Part shown: positions 35,161-44,368 of the stretch, piece after piece
Position numbering within the stretch: the first letter of the stretch is position 1
Layout of the letters: every line of letters begins with the position of its first letter
Made by a program: the position numbers and the translations under genes
Notes under the pieces: generated by a model
Told to the model about the DNA's origin: nothing
What the model saw: the letters and a program-made list of their open reading frames with translations, nothing else
Database searches by the model: none
Source: Gammaproteobacteria bacterium
GTDB lineage: Bacteria > Pseudomonadota > Gammaproteobacteria > HTCC5015
Direction of reading: 5' to 3'
Assembly (NCBI GenBank): GCA_028284675.1
Contig: JANQRI010000009.1
Coordinates: 1-64,000, forward strand
Length of the DNA: 64,000 bases

Positions 35161-35183
35161 GCGCTGAAACAAACTGATAGTGT

Positions 35184-37325
35184 TTATTCGACGGCGACGT
35201 TTTCCCTGACAATTTTCGGGGTCACGAAAATTAACAGTTCGGATTTGTCGTCTTCTTTGATTGATCGTCTGAACAAAGTACCGATACCCGGCAGATCGCC
35301 GAAAAACGGTATTTTGTCGACTTCATCACGGGTAACCTGCTCAAAAATACCGCCGAGTACCACAGTTTCGCCGTTGTTTACCAGCACCTGCGTGTCCACC
35401 TCACGGGTGTCGATACTCGGAATGCCGCTGAACAATTCACCGACGGTATCATTGTTAACGGTTAGGTCCATAATGATCCGGTCGTCAGGTGTTATTTGAG
35501 GGGTTACTTTCAGGCTCAGCACCGCTTTCTTAAATGAGATTGCGGTTGCACCACTGGATGTTGCCTGCTCAAACGGAATTTCCACACCCTGTTCAATGAA
35601 AGCTTCTTTTTGGTTGGCGGTAATCACTCTGGGGCTGGAAATCACTTCCCCGCGGCCTTCAGCCTGCAATGCGGACAGTTCCAGCTCAAGCAGCGTACCC
35701 AATGGCAGTTTTGCCAGCGCCAGTGCAAAGTTTCCGAAGCTGCCGGTGACCGGCAGATTAACATTCATTCTGTCTGTCAGTTCGATCGGGTCAGCGTTCA
35801 GAATGTCAGTTACCGCACTGAGGTTGCCGGTGCCGATCGCACCTTCACCGTCGGCGGTCACGGTGTCACGGGTTGCACCGAAGCGAATACCGAGCTCTTT
35901 GTTGAAATCGTCGGTCGCGATAACTATGCGTGATTCGATTAATACCTGTTTAACCGGGATATCCAGCCGCGTGACCAGTCCTCTGATTTCGTCGAGTTTT
36001 TCAGCGGTTTCCTGGATCAGTAGTGTATTGGTGCGTTGGTCGATAGTCACCCGGCCGCGCTCGGACAACAGGCTGCCACCAACGCCGCCTTCACCTCCGG
36101 ATAACAAGGATGCGAGGTCTTCGGCTTTTGCGTAATTAATCTGAATATATTCGGATCGTAGCGGTGCGAGTTCCTGAACCTGCTGCAGTGCCTCAAGTTC
36201 GAGCTTTTCGCGAGTTGCGATTTCCTCGGCCGGTGCGATCAGCAGTACATTGCCGGATTTGCGTTGTGCAAGCCCTTTGGAATCCAGAATAATATCCAGG
36301 GCCTGATCCCAAGGTACATTTTTGAGCCGCAGTGTCAGTTTGCCGGCGACTGTGTCGCTGACCACCACATTAAGGTTTGTAAAATCGGCAATCAGCTGTA
36401 ATACCGAACGAACCTCGATGTCCTGGAAGTTCAGCGACAGTCTTTCGCCGGTATAACCGAATTTCTCTTTTATCTGTTGTTCACGAACCTCTTTCGGTAT
36501 TGGTTTCAGCTCCAGGGTAAAAACATCGTCGGACTGATAGGCAAGGTGCTCGAAATTATTGTCCAGCGGGCTGACGATCAGTCTGACATTGTTGCCGTTT
36601 TGAAATGAGTCGATGGTTTTTGCCGGTGTTGCAAAATCCAGTACGTCCAGGCGGCGTGCGAGCCTTTCCGGCAGTGAAGCACCGACCATGTCGACGATAA
36701 CCTTGCCGCCTTCTTCATTGACGTCTACCGGCGTTGAGCTGTCGGAGAGGCTGACAATAATCCTGGCTTCACCACGGGCGCCGCGGCGAAAATCGATTTC
36801 GGTGATTTCACGGCTGGCCGACGCGTTGCTGCTTGCAATACCACTGGCGAGTGTGCCGCGGGGCGGGGCGGAGCGTGCCGCGACGCTGCCGCCGGATTCG
36901 TTTTCCAGCGTCAGATAGACATTATTGCCATCTATTTCGGTGTTGTATCCGACCAGCTGGGTCAGATTCAGTACAACCCGGGTTCGGCCTTTGGCTTCAG
37001 CAGTGCTGATTGATCGTGCCAGGCCCAGACCGATCGGTAATACGCGTTGCGGCAGATTGTTTTTTGTATCAACCAGGTCCAGTGCAATGCGGGCAGGGTT
37101 GTTAATTGTGAAACTGAGCGGTTCTGGAGCCGGTTCTGCAAGTCGCATGGTGATTTGCAGACGGTTGCCGGGCAGTGTGGTAAAAGAAATTTCCTCCAGC
37201 GAGTTTGCCACCGCGTTCAGCGGGGTAAACAAGCTGCAAACCCAGATAAAAGCCAGGGCCGGAAGGTTGACGGCTGAGGTTTTCTTGGGCTTTGCGGTTA
37301 TGGAATTATTTTCAGTTATTATCAT
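35184..37325 (-). CDS. pilQ: Type IV pilus secretin
   Basis: Forms the outer-membrane channel through which the pilus passes. 713 residues: a signal region near the N-terminus (ALAFIWVCSLFTPLNAVA), two AMIN peptidoglycan-binding domains (about residues 40-290), an STN/N0 domain (SLNFQDIEVRSVLQLIADF, about 310), an N1/KH-like domain and the C-terminal secretin beta-barrel (VLIESRIVIATDDF, VISSPRVITANQKEAFIEQG, LVNNGETVVLGGIFEQ). Last gene of pilMNOPQ, with a terminator 24 bp beyond its stop. Confidence 0.96.
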   Translation of the reverse strand: MIITENNSITAKPKKTSAVNLPALAFIWVCSLFTPLNAVANSLEEISFTTLPGNRLQITMRLAEPAPEPLSFTINNPARIALDLVDTKNNLPQRVLPIGLGLARSISTAEAKGRTRVVLNLTQLVGYNTEIDGNNVYLTLENESGGSVAARSAPPRGTLASGIASSNASASREITEIDFRRGARGEARIIVSLSDSSTPVDVNEEGGKVIVDMVGASLPERLARRLDVLDFATPAKTIDSFQNGNNVRLIVSPLDNNFEHLAYQSDDVFTLELKPIPKEVREQQIKEKFGYTGERLSLNFQDIEVRSVLQLIADFTNLNVVVSDTVAGKLTLRLKNVPWDQALDIILDSKGLAQRKSGNVLLIAPAEEIATREKLELEALQQVQELAPLRSEYIQINYAKAEDLASLLSGGEGGVGGSLLSERGRVTIDQRTNTLLIQETAEKLDEIRGLVTRLDIPVKQVLIESRIVIATDDFNKELGIRFGATRDTVTADGEGAIGTGNLSAVTDILNADPIELTDRMNVNLPVTGSFGNFALALAKLPLGTLLELELSALQAEGRGEVISSPRVITANQKEAFIEQGVEIPFEQATSSGATAISFKKAVLSLKVTPQITPDDRIIMDLTVNNDTVGELFSGIPSIDTREVDTQVLVNNGETVVLGGIFEQVTRDEVDKIPFFGDLPGIGTLFRRSIKEDDKSELLIFVTPKIVRENVAVE

Positions 37326-37352
37326 AAAACTTATCTCCGGTGTTGCAGACGT

Positions 37353-37898
37353 TTATTCCTCACCTAGCGACAGCGAGATTTCCCGCTCGATCCAGGCCCC
37401 CAGACCGTCCGGCACGATCTCCAGCAGATCGATACCGTCATCGCTGATGCGGATAATTTCCCCATAGTTTTCACCTGCATGATTTCCCGGTTGAACACGA
37501 TGTATCGTGGCTTCAGGGTCTTTGATTAGACCCCAAACTTGGCCGCTCTGTTGCATTGTTCCGACCATGGACAATGAATCCAATGGAAAAAATTCAAGAG
37601 GTTCTTTACGCCTTTGGGTATCGGGTTGCGGCCCACCGGCGGTTTCGGCAACGGGTGCTTCAGCTACCGGCTCGGTAAATGGGTCGCGACGATTAAAAGC
37701 ATTGTACACGTAATTTTGATAGGGTTCGATTTGCGGCAGCGGGTCGACCGAGCCCTGGTACTTGCCCTTAGTGGTTTCGACAAACTGATTCAAATCCTGC
37801 ATGTCTCCGGCGCAACCCACCAATATCAGGCAGGCGGCTACTGCCAAAGATGTACTCTTAAGAGTCAATGCAGTCTGTGTTTTGGTTTTGTTCTGCAT
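37353..37898 (-). CDS. pilP: Type IV pilus inner-membrane lipoprotein PilP
   Basis: Links the PilN/PilO inner-membrane platform to PilQ. 181 residues with a lipobox LVGC (Cys29), a Pro-rich linker, the RRDPFTEPV motif of the family and a C-terminal beta-domain (WGLIKDPEATIHRVQPGNHAGENYG). Its ATG overlaps the pilO stop (TAATG), indicating translational coupling. Confidence 0.95.
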   Translation of the reverse strand: MQNKTKTQTALTLKSTSLAVAACLILVGCAGDMQDLNQFVETTKGKYQGSVDPLPQIEPYQNYVYNAFNRRDPFTEPVAEAPVAETAGGPQPDTQRRKEPLEFFPLDSLSMVGTMQQSGQVWGLIKDPEATIHRVQPGNHAGENYGEIIRISDDGIDLLEIVPDGLGAWIEREISLSLGEE

Positions 37899-38503
37899 TA
37901 TTCTGTTTCATCCAGGTAACGATATGTTTTTGCAGTCATTTCCATGATCAGATCGGATATCTGTTCGGTCTCATCAGGTTTTATTGAAATATCATGTAGA
38001 GTGACGATCCTGGGCAGTGCCGCAACATCGCTCACAAATTTGGCCAGCTCGTGATATTTACCGAACACTCTTAAGCTGATGGGGTATTCAGCATAAAATT
38101 CTTTGGCAACTTCGCCGCTGGGTTTGAAGAAGTCTACTTCTAACCTGTTTGCAGCGCTGGTTTGCGAAAGATCGACCAGTAAACTTTCTACCTCGGTCTT
38201 ATTCGGCAATTGCCTTAGCATAACACCAAATGACCGTTTCATCTCCTCTAATTGTTCCTGGTAGGCTTCGAGATTGGCGGCTTTGCGCTGCTGTCTGTCG
38301 AATGTTTGCCTAAGTTCCTGTTCTTTGCTCTCTAAAACCTCGATTTCCGCGAGTTTGGGGTTGATGACCTTCCACCAGCCCAATGCGAAAATAATCACAA
38401 TAATGAGTACAATTGCGCCGATCCGAATCGGAAACGGTGCAGTCCCGATTTTTTTAATACTATCGGGGTCTTTCAAAAAATTCTGTAATTCTTCGAAAGT
38501 CAT
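37898..38503 (-). CDS. pilO: Type IV pilus assembly protein PilO
   Basis: 201 residues. A cytoplasmic N-terminus of about 25 residues precedes one transmembrane helix (IGAIVLIIVIIFALGWWKVI, about 27-46), then a periplasmic coiled coil (about 50-95) and a ferredoxin-like domain. It forms a heterodimer with PilN in the alignment subcomplex. Overlaps pilN by 4 bp and pilP by 1 bp. Confidence 0.95.
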   Translation of the reverse strand: MTFEELQNFLKDPDSIKKIGTAPFPIRIGAIVLIIVIIFALGWWKVINPKLAEIEVLESKEQELRQTFDRQQRKAANLEAYQEQLEEMKRSFGVMLRQLPNKTEVESLLVDLSQTSAANRLEVDFFKPSGEVAKEFYAEYPISLRVFGKYHELAKFVSDVAALPRIVTLHDISIKPDETEQISDLIMEMTAKTYRYLDETE

Positions 38504-39072
38504 GTCGGTTCGCTTCCTTCTTCCTCTTCGTCTTCGTTCTCAGACTCCTGCTGAAGGCTGAGCTTGAATTGTGCAATACGGCCTTCCTTTTCGGCCTGAA
38601 TCACTTCCAGGATCGGGTTTTTCAACCAGTCGGAAGCCTCCAGGTTACGCATATAGGCAGATACCCGGGCATTAGACTCGGCATTGCCTTCGAGTCTGAT
38701 GGTTTTGCCGCTTTGCTGAATAGTGTTCAACCAGACACCTTCCGGAATTGTCAGAACCAGTTCTTCAAACAAATGCACAATTTCCGGCCGGCTGCGCTGC
38801 AGCTCCTGAATAATATTCATTCTGGCAAGCAGGTTGGCTTTGGTTGATTCCAGGTCTTTGATTTGTTGCAGCTTGGTATTAAGGATATCGATCTGATTTT
38901 GCATAAACTGGTTACGGGCTTTCTGGTGATCCGCCAGGTGGCCTGCATGAAAACGCAGCCCGGCGACCACCAGCAGTGCCCCGATAGCGATGACTCCGGC
39001 CAGCGCGGCAAATTCCACCGTTTTCTGCTTGCGCAGTTCCTCTCGCCAGGGCAGTAGATTTATTTGAGCCAT
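38500..39072 (-). CDS. pilN: Type IV pilus assembly protein PilN
   Basis: 190 residues from the ATG at 39072, chosen because the family begins with AQINLLPWREELR, the short cytoplasmic motif that binds PilM. A transmembrane helix (about 23-42), a coiled coil and a periplasmic ferredoxin-like domain follow; the C-terminus is strongly acidic (EDEEEEG). Its ATG lies one base after the pilM TAG. The in-frame extension upstream overlaps pilM and lacks similarity. Confidence 0.95.
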   Translation of the reverse strand: MAQINLLPWREELRKQKTVEFAALAGVIAIGALLVVAGLRFHAGHLADHQKARNQFMQNQIDILNTKLQQIKDLESTKANLLARMNIIQELQRSRPEIVHLFEELVLTIPEGVWLNTIQQSGKTIRLEGNAESNARVSAYMRNLEASDWLKNPILEVIQAEKEGRIAQFKLSLQQESENEDEEEEGSEPT

Positions 39073-39073
39073 T

Positions 39074-40135
39074 CTATAGTACCCCCCGCAATGCCAGTCC
39101 ACAGGTAATCATCAGTGACGGTGCATCGTTTGCGATGCGTTGTTTGGCAATTTTGCCGGATAATTTCACGCTGCCGAAAGGGTTCGCAATACCGGTTTGA
39201 ATGCCCAGGTTGGATTCCACCAGCTCGGCAATACCCGGAATACCGGCGCAGCCACCGGCCAGTGCGATATAGTCCACGTTTTCGTGTTCGCTGGAAGAGT
39301 AGAAAAACTGCAGAAACCGTCCGACCTGCTGAGCCATCGTCTGTTTGAATGGCTGTAATACTTCCGGCTCGTAGTTTTCCGGCAGCCCGCCTTCTTTTTT
39401 GACCCTGCCGGCATCTTCGTATGAAAGTCCGTAGCGTCGCATAATTTCCTCGGTCAGCTGTTTGCCGCCGAAAGGCTGTTCCCGTGTATATACGAGTTTG
39501 CCGTCTTCAATCACATTAAGACTGGTCATTGTCGCGCCAATATCGATAATCGCAGTGGTTTTATCGACGCCATAATCCGGGATCTGGTCAGTGATCAGTT
39601 TATAGGCGTTTTCTATAGTGTAGGACTCGATATCGATCACTTTTGCGGTCAGTCCGGCCAGTTCCGCGACCGCGGTCCTCGCACTGACGTTTTCACTGCG
39701 TGAAGCAGCCAGCAATACTTCCACTGAATCCGGGTTGTTTTCCAGCTCACCCAAAACCTGGAAGTCCAGGTACACCTCATCGAGCGGATATGGGATATAC
39801 TGGTCCGCTTCAAGCTGGATCTGGATTTCCATCTCCTCTTCCGACAAGCTGGCCGGCATATTGATCTTTTTTGTGATCACGGCTGAACCGGCAACGGCAA
39901 GAGCGGCGTGTTTGGCCCGGGTTCCGGATTTTTTCACCGCACGGCGTAATGAATCGCCGACGGCTTCGATGTCCTGGATGCTTTTTTCAGTAACGGCATT
40001 CGTGGGGAGGGGTTCCACGGCATAACTTTCGACGCGATAATTGTCTTTTGTTTTGCTCAGCTCAAGTACCTTGATTGACGTTGAGCTGACATCGATGCCG
40101 AGTATCGGTTGTTTTTTGGAATTTAGGAAAAGCAC
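39074..40135 (-). CDS. pilM: Type IV pilus assembly protein PilM
   Basis: A cytoplasmic actin-like ATP-binding protein that docks on the PilN N-terminus. 353 residues starting at a GTG (LFLNSKKQPILGIDVSSTSIK), preceded by AGGA at nine bases. Actin-fold phosphate loops GIDVSSTSIK and AIIDIGATMTSLNVI and the adenosine motif LAGGCAGIPGI are visible. First gene of the pil operon, divergent from mrcA. Confidence 0.95.
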   Translation of the reverse strand: MLFLNSKKQPILGIDVSSTSIKVLELSKTKDNYRVESYAVEPLPTNAVTEKSIQDIEAVGDSLRRAVKKSGTRAKHAALAVAGSAVITKKINMPASLSEEEMEIQIQLEADQYIPYPLDEVYLDFQVLGELENNPDSVEVLLAASRSENVSARTAVAELAGLTAKVIDIESYTIENAYKLITDQIPDYGVDKTTAIIDIGATMTSLNVIEDGKLVYTREQPFGGKQLTEEIMRRYGLSYEDAGRVKKEGGLPENYEPEVLQPFKQTMAQQVGRFLQFFYSSSEHENVDYIALAGGCAGIPGIAELVESNLGIQTGIANPFGSVKLSGKIAKQRIANDAPSLMITCGLALRGVL

Positions 40136-40471
40136 TGGTATTTTTCCTGTCCTGTTATAGGTTTACATAGACTACATGATTTTATGCATGAGATACTAGT
40201 ATTAAGTCCTGAAAAATTATAGCCTTAGCCCGGATATTTCACAAAGACGGATAAATTAAAGTGAGTATTGATAACAGTTTCAAGAATTTAGCCTCTATTT
40301 GGTTCCAGTCTCCTGTATCTTACTGCATTTCCGGAAAAAGCGGCCGCTCTACCTGGGTAGATTCGCGGACCGGTCCGGTTTCACGCTAGTGCTGCATTGT
40401 TTGCAGGTGCTCTGGTATCGATGAAACACCGGGTTTAATGATCAATATCAGCATTTCAGACCAAAATCTTT
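40136..40471. other. Intergenic region between pilM and mrcA
   Basis: 336 bp with divergent genes on both sides. A pilM promoter can be proposed at 40216-40244. No ORF of note and no tRNA or repeat is seen. A GC-rich dyad (ACCGGTCCGGT) near 40371 could be part of a binding site or leader for mrcA. No strong mrcA promoter was identified by eye. Confidence 0.5.
40216..40244 (-). promoter_or_regulatory. Predicted sigma-70 promoter of pilMNOPQ
   Basis: On the minus strand TTGTGA (40244-40239), a 17-bp spacer and a consensus TATAAT (40221-40216), about 80 bp upstream of the pilM GTG. Confidence 0.5.
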
Positions 40472-43405
40472 ATGATTCCTGATTTTTTTCGCCGCTTTTT
40501 TACCAAACTGTCGCTGAAAAAGAAAATTTTGCTTGTTGCGGCACTGATTTTTACCGGTTTGGGAATTCTTGCATCGGTGCTGGGTGTGATCGCGGCTGCC
40601 GGGGTTTACCTCTATCTGGCGCCGGATCTGCCGTCTGTGGAAAAACTCAAGGAAGTTCGTTTGCAGGAACCGTTGCGCATTTATAGTCGTGATAACCGGC
40701 TGATCGCTGAATACGGTGAAAAGCGCAGGGCGCCGCTGCCGATCAGCGCGATTCCCGAGCCGGTCAAGCAGGCATTTCTTGCGTCAGAGGACGACCGGTT
40801 CAATGAGCATCCGGGAGTCGACTATCAGGGGTTGTTGCGTGCCGCATTCAATCAGCTGTTGACCGGAGACAGATCTCAGGGGGGCAGCACAATCACAATG
40901 CAGGTCGCGCGTAATTTCTTTTTAACCCGCGAGAAAACTTATTTAAGGAAAATCAATGAGATATTTCTCGCACTCAGGATCGAAAAGGAGCTGTCAAAAG
41001 ATAATATCCTGGAGTTGTATCTAAATAAGATTTATCTGGGCCGGCGTGCTTACGGTGTCGCAGCAGCAGCCCAGGCGTATTACGGTGTTGATATCAATGA
41101 GCTGAATCTGGCGCAAATCGCAATGATTGCCGGGTTGCCAAAAGCGCCCTCTGCATTCAATCCGGTGGCTAATCCTGAAAGAGCGCGGCTCAGGCGGGAT
41201 TATGTATTGGGCAGAATGCTGGATCTGGAAATGATCAGCGAGCCTGAGTATGAAGAGGCGATGAATGCGCCGATTACCGCCGGGGCCTATGAAGTGCCTG
41301 TCGATGCAGAGGCGCCTTATCTGGCTGAAATGGTGCGTGCCGAGATGGTTGAGCGCTTCGGCGAAGAGGCGTATACCTCCGGTTTAAAGGTATATACCAC
41401 GCTGGATAGTTCCCTGCAGGCCGCAGCGAATAATGCGTTACGCAACGGTCTGCTGGATTATGAGCAGCGCCATGGTTTTCGCGGCCCGGCGAAAAGGGTG
41501 CAGATGCCCGATGGCATGGAACATATTTCCATTTATATAGAGCAAGCGGAAACCCCGGTTGTTGAATCATCACCTGAGCCGGATTCTGAATTTGGGCCTG
41601 CGGCAGAGTTTCCGCCTGAAACCGCCGAACAACAGGCGGATGCCGCGATAGCGCCTGAGAGTGCCGAAAGCATTACACAGCAGCTGGAAACCGAGTTCGA
41701 GTTGTCGGAAAAAGAAGCCGATACTTTGCTGGATGAAACCGGTCGATACGGCAATATCCGCCCGGCGGTTGTGCTGTCATTTGCGGACCGTGAAGAGCCT
41801 GAGCCGAAAGCAGATGATGCCAAACAAGAAACGGAAGAAGAGCCGGTATCGCTGACCTATGCAAACTTATATATAGGTGAGGGCGAGTTTGCCGAGCTGG
41901 ATTATACGGCGATTCAATGGGCCAAGCCGCGTATCTCGGTCGATCAACAGGGCCCCGAACCCAAATCAATACGCGATGTTCTGCAGATCGGTGATGTGGT
42001 TTGGGTGCGTTCGGTTGAAGCGGGCATTTGGCATTTAACCCAGCTGCCGCAGGTCGAAGGCGCACTGGCGTCCCTGGACCCGCAAAGCGGAGCGATATTG
42101 TCGCTGGTTGGTGGGTTTGATTTCTTTAAAAGTAAATTTAACCGGGCAGTGCAGGCCAAACGGCAGGCCGGCTCAAGTTTCAAGCCATTTATATATTCCG
42201 CCGCACTGGATAACGGCTTCACTGCGGCGTCGATAATTAATGATGCACCGGTGGTGTTTGATGATCCCGCGCTTGAAGGTAAGTGGCGGCCGGAGAACTA
42301 CAGCGGCAAATTTTTTGGGCCGACGCGTCTGCGCGAAGGCCTGGTAAAATCGCGCAATCTGGTGTCGATTCGTTTGTTGATCGCACTCGGCATCGGCAAG
42401 GCCCGCGCGTATGCGCGACAATTTGGATTGCCTGAGGAAAGTCTGCCGCGGGATTTATCGCTGGTGCTGGGCAGCGGCATACTGACACCTCTGGAGCTTG
42501 CATCCGCATTTGCAGTTTTTGCCAATCAGGGCTATCGGGTTGAGCCGTTTTTTATGGATCGTATCGAAAACTCGGATGGGAAAACCATCTGGTTGGCGGA
42601 TTATCGCGTTGCCTGCCTGGAGTGCTTTGTTGAGACAATCGACCCGGTATTACTGGAGCTGGATTATATTGTTGAATGGCCGGAACCGGAGCTACCGGAA
42701 GGTGCCGAGGCTGATGTAGAGGGCAGCGAAGTGGCGGATAGTACCGATCAGCAGCCTGCTGCACCGGAACCCGATACCCCGGAGTTGTCTGACGAATCTG
42801 TGGAGCAGCAGGGAACGGAGTTGGCCCAGGCTTCTGAAAATGATGAGCAGTTCCAGAAGGAAATTCCGGTACCGAAACGTGTTGTCGGGCAGGCTGAACA
42901 GGTGCTCAGTCCCCAGGTCAGTCATATCATGAACTCTATGCTGCGCGATGTGATTACCCGTGGTACCGGTGTGCGTGCAAGGGTGCTTGGGCGTAACGAT
43001 CTGGCCGGCAAGACCGGCACGACCAATGATCAACATGATGCCTGGTTTAGCGGCTATAACCACCAAAATGTCTCGACCGTTTGGGTGGGCTTTGATTCAC
43101 ATCAGCCATTGGGTGCAAAAGAGGCCGGTTCGCGTGCCGCACTGCCGGTTTGGATAGATTATATGCGCCTTGCGACGGCCGATATCAAGGAGCGTCCGCC
43201 GGCCCAGCCTGAAGAAATGGTTACGATCAGAATAGATGCCAAAACAGGTTTGCTTGCGACCAGCGACACGGATGAGGCCATTTTTGAAATTTTCAGGGCC
43301 GAGAATGTGCCTGAAACGACCGCGGCGGATAATACTGCCAGTGTCGGTCCATTTGTAAGTCCGCAGGCTGAGACGGCAGAGACCGGAGCCGAAGAGTTAT
43401 TTTAA
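40472..43405 (+). CDS. mrcA: Penicillin-binding protein 1A
   Basis: A bifunctional peptidoglycan glycosyltransferase/transpeptidase, membrane-anchored, facing the periplasm. 977 residues: N-terminal helix (about 19-50), GT51 domain with the catalytic-glutamate motif ASEDDRFNEHPG (about 107) and QGGSTITMQVARNFF, an OB-like insert, and a transpeptidase domain with active-site SSFK (Ser568), the SRN motif in VKSRNLVS and KTGT (about 846). It is longer than the usual 800-850 residues because of acidic, Pro/Glu-rich insertions at about 357-460 and 736-799. Divergent to pilMNOPQ, the conserved pseudomonad order (there called ponA). Confidence 0.96.
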   Translation: MIPDFFRRFFTKLSLKKKILLVAALIFTGLGILASVLGVIAAAGVYLYLAPDLPSVEKLKEVRLQEPLRIYSRDNRLIAEYGEKRRAPLPISAIPEPVKQAFLASEDDRFNEHPGVDYQGLLRAAFNQLLTGDRSQGGSTITMQVARNFFLTREKTYLRKINEIFLALRIEKELSKDNILELYLNKIYLGRRAYGVAAAAQAYYGVDINELNLAQIAMIAGLPKAPSAFNPVANPERARLRRDYVLGRMLDLEMISEPEYEEAMNAPITAGAYEVPVDAEAPYLAEMVRAEMVERFGEEAYTSGLKVYTTLDSSLQAAANNALRNGLLDYEQRHGFRGPAKRVQMPDGMEHISIYIEQAETPVVESSPEPDSEFGPAAEFPPETAEQQADAAIAPESAESITQQLETEFELSEKEADTLLDETGRYGNIRPAVVLSFADREEPEPKADDAKQETEEEPVSLTYANLYIGEGEFAELDYTAIQWAKPRISVDQQGPEPKSIRDVLQIGDVVWVRSVEAGIWHLTQLPQVEGALASLDPQSGAILSLVGGFDFFKSKFNRAVQAKRQAGSSFKPFIYSAALDNGFTAASIINDAPVVFDDPALEGKWRPENYSGKFFGPTRLREGLVKSRNLVSIRLLIALGIGKARAYARQFGLPEESLPRDLSLVLGSGILTPLELASAFAVFANQGYRVEPFFMDRIENSDGKTIWLADYRVACLECFVETIDPVLLELDYIVEWPEPELPEGAEADVEGSEVADSTDQQPAAPEPDTPELSDESVEQQGTELAQASENDEQFQKEIPVPKRVVGQAEQVLSPQVSHIMNSMLRDVITRGTGVRARVLGRNDLAGKTGTTNDQHDAWFSGYNHQNVSTVWVGFDSHQPLGAKEAGSRAALPVWIDYMRLATADIKERPPAQPEEMVTIRIDAKTGLLATSDTDEAIFEIFRAENVPETTAADNTASVGPFVSPQAETAETGAEELF

Positions 43406-43418
43406 CAACTTAAATTTT

Positions 43419-44024
43419 ATGGGCGCAAAACGTCAAAAATCCAAAGTGCGGGAGGCTATTGCACAGGAAGCCGCGCGGATCATGTCTCAGCAAATGGTTC
43501 GTGATTATCAGCAGGCGAAGCTTAAAGCCTGTGAGCGGCTGGGTTACTCGGCAAAAAACGGTTTGCCGGGCAACGAAGAAATTCAAGCGGCGTTACAGAG
43601 TTATCTGCAGGTTTTTAAAGCAGATGCTCAGGAAGGTATTCTTAAAAAACTCAGGGCTGCGGCCGAAGAGGCAATGCGTTTTTTGCGGGAGTTTGAACCG
43701 CGGTTGGTCGGTTCGGTGTTGAACGGTACTGCTGATGAATACTCCGCAGTACATCTCCATGTGTTTGCCGAAACCGAAGAGAAGGTGCTGCAGTTTTTAA
43801 TGGATAAAGGTATACCTTACGAGCTGGATAATAAACTGATCACATATCGCAATGGTCGTCAGCAGCAGATCAGCGTGTGTCGCTTTACTGCCGGCGATAC
43901 CATAATAGAGTTAAGCCTGTTTGATACATTGGCATTACGTGAAGCGCCTAAAAGTCCGGTCGACGGTAAGCCGATGCGTCGCGCAACACTCAGCGAATTG
44001 CAGTTAATGCTGGAGTCAGTGTAG
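43419..44024 (+). CDS. Conserved hypothetical protein, possibly a degenerate nucleotidyltransferase fold
   Basis: 201 residues, starting 14 bp after mrcA on the same strand. The N-terminal 90 residues are helical and basic. The C-terminal half has RLVGSVLNGTADEYSAVHLHVF, reminiscent of the GS-containing helix of minimal nucleotidyltransferases, but the DxD metal motif is not evident, so catalysis is doubtful. The gene looks chromosomal and normal in codon use. Function unknown. Confidence 0.7.
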   Translation: MGAKRQKSKVREAIAQEAARIMSQQMVRDYQQAKLKACERLGYSAKNGLPGNEEIQAALQSYLQVFKADAQEGILKKLRAAAEEAMRFLREFEPRLVGSVLNGTADEYSAVHLHVFAETEEKVLQFLMDKGIPYELDNKLITYRNGRQQQISVCRFTAGDTIIELSLFDTLALREAPKSPVDGKPMRRATLSELQLMLESV

Positions 44025-44108
44025 CCACTTCAAATCCGGGTATACTTCGGATGCCAGTCAGGCCCTTTTCTCCTTGAGCAGAAATAATTTGCAGGGTTTG
44101 TCGGGTGA

Positions 44109-44279
44109 CTAATCCTGAATCATCTTATCACTGCTTGGCTGCGCTAACGCCTGACTGACATATTTCACCGAATCAATCACCATCAATTGCACCCAAAACA
44201 AACCGTTTTCCATACTCGGTGACAAACCCTTGGATAAATCCAGCTCAGTCAGCAGATTTAACATCTGCTTATTTCTCAT
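44109..44279 (-). CDS. Possible small protein, 56 residues
   Basis: An ATG-to-TAG frame encoding RNKQMLNLLTELDLSKG and ending SSDKMIQD, with no transmembrane helix. I do not recognise it. There is no clear Shine-Dalgarno sequence upstream. It may be a real short accessory gene, a remnant of a longer gene, or chance. Confidence 0.25.
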   Translation of the reverse strand: MRNKQMLNLLTELDLSKGLSPSMENGLFWVQLMVIDSVKYVSQALAQPSSDKMIQD

Positions 44280-44319
44280 TTAATTTTCAGGCACTTAACA
44301 GCCAATCTCGGTTTTACCC

Positions 44320-44348
44320 TTGCTTTTTTATATGAAATATCATATAAA
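44320..44348 (+). promoter_or_regulatory. Promoter and palindromic operator of the HigBA-like locus
   Basis: TTGCTT (44320-44325), 17-bp spacer and TATAAA (44343-44348). A perfect 7-bp inverted repeat, TATATGA-AATA-TCATATA (44329-44346), overlaps the spacer and -10 box. This is the expected place for the antitoxin to bind and repress its own operon. Confidence 0.55.
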
Positions 44349-44368
44349 TAGATATAGGAGATACACAC

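Larger units (their letters stand above)
44025..44368. other. Region between the hypothetical gene and the toxin-antitoxin locus
   Basis: About 340 bp. It holds a possible 56-codon minus-strand frame (44109-44279) and the promoter and operator of the HigBA-like locus (44320-44348). The first 80 bp show nothing recognisable. Composition becomes AT-rich toward the toxin gene, fitting an inserted accessory locus. Confidence 0.45.

Noticed and set aside
34978..35172. N-terminal extension of aroB to 35172
   Set aside because: The 65 extra residues run through a terminator hairpin and show no similarity to the family, while the ATG at 34977 begins the conserved N-terminus.
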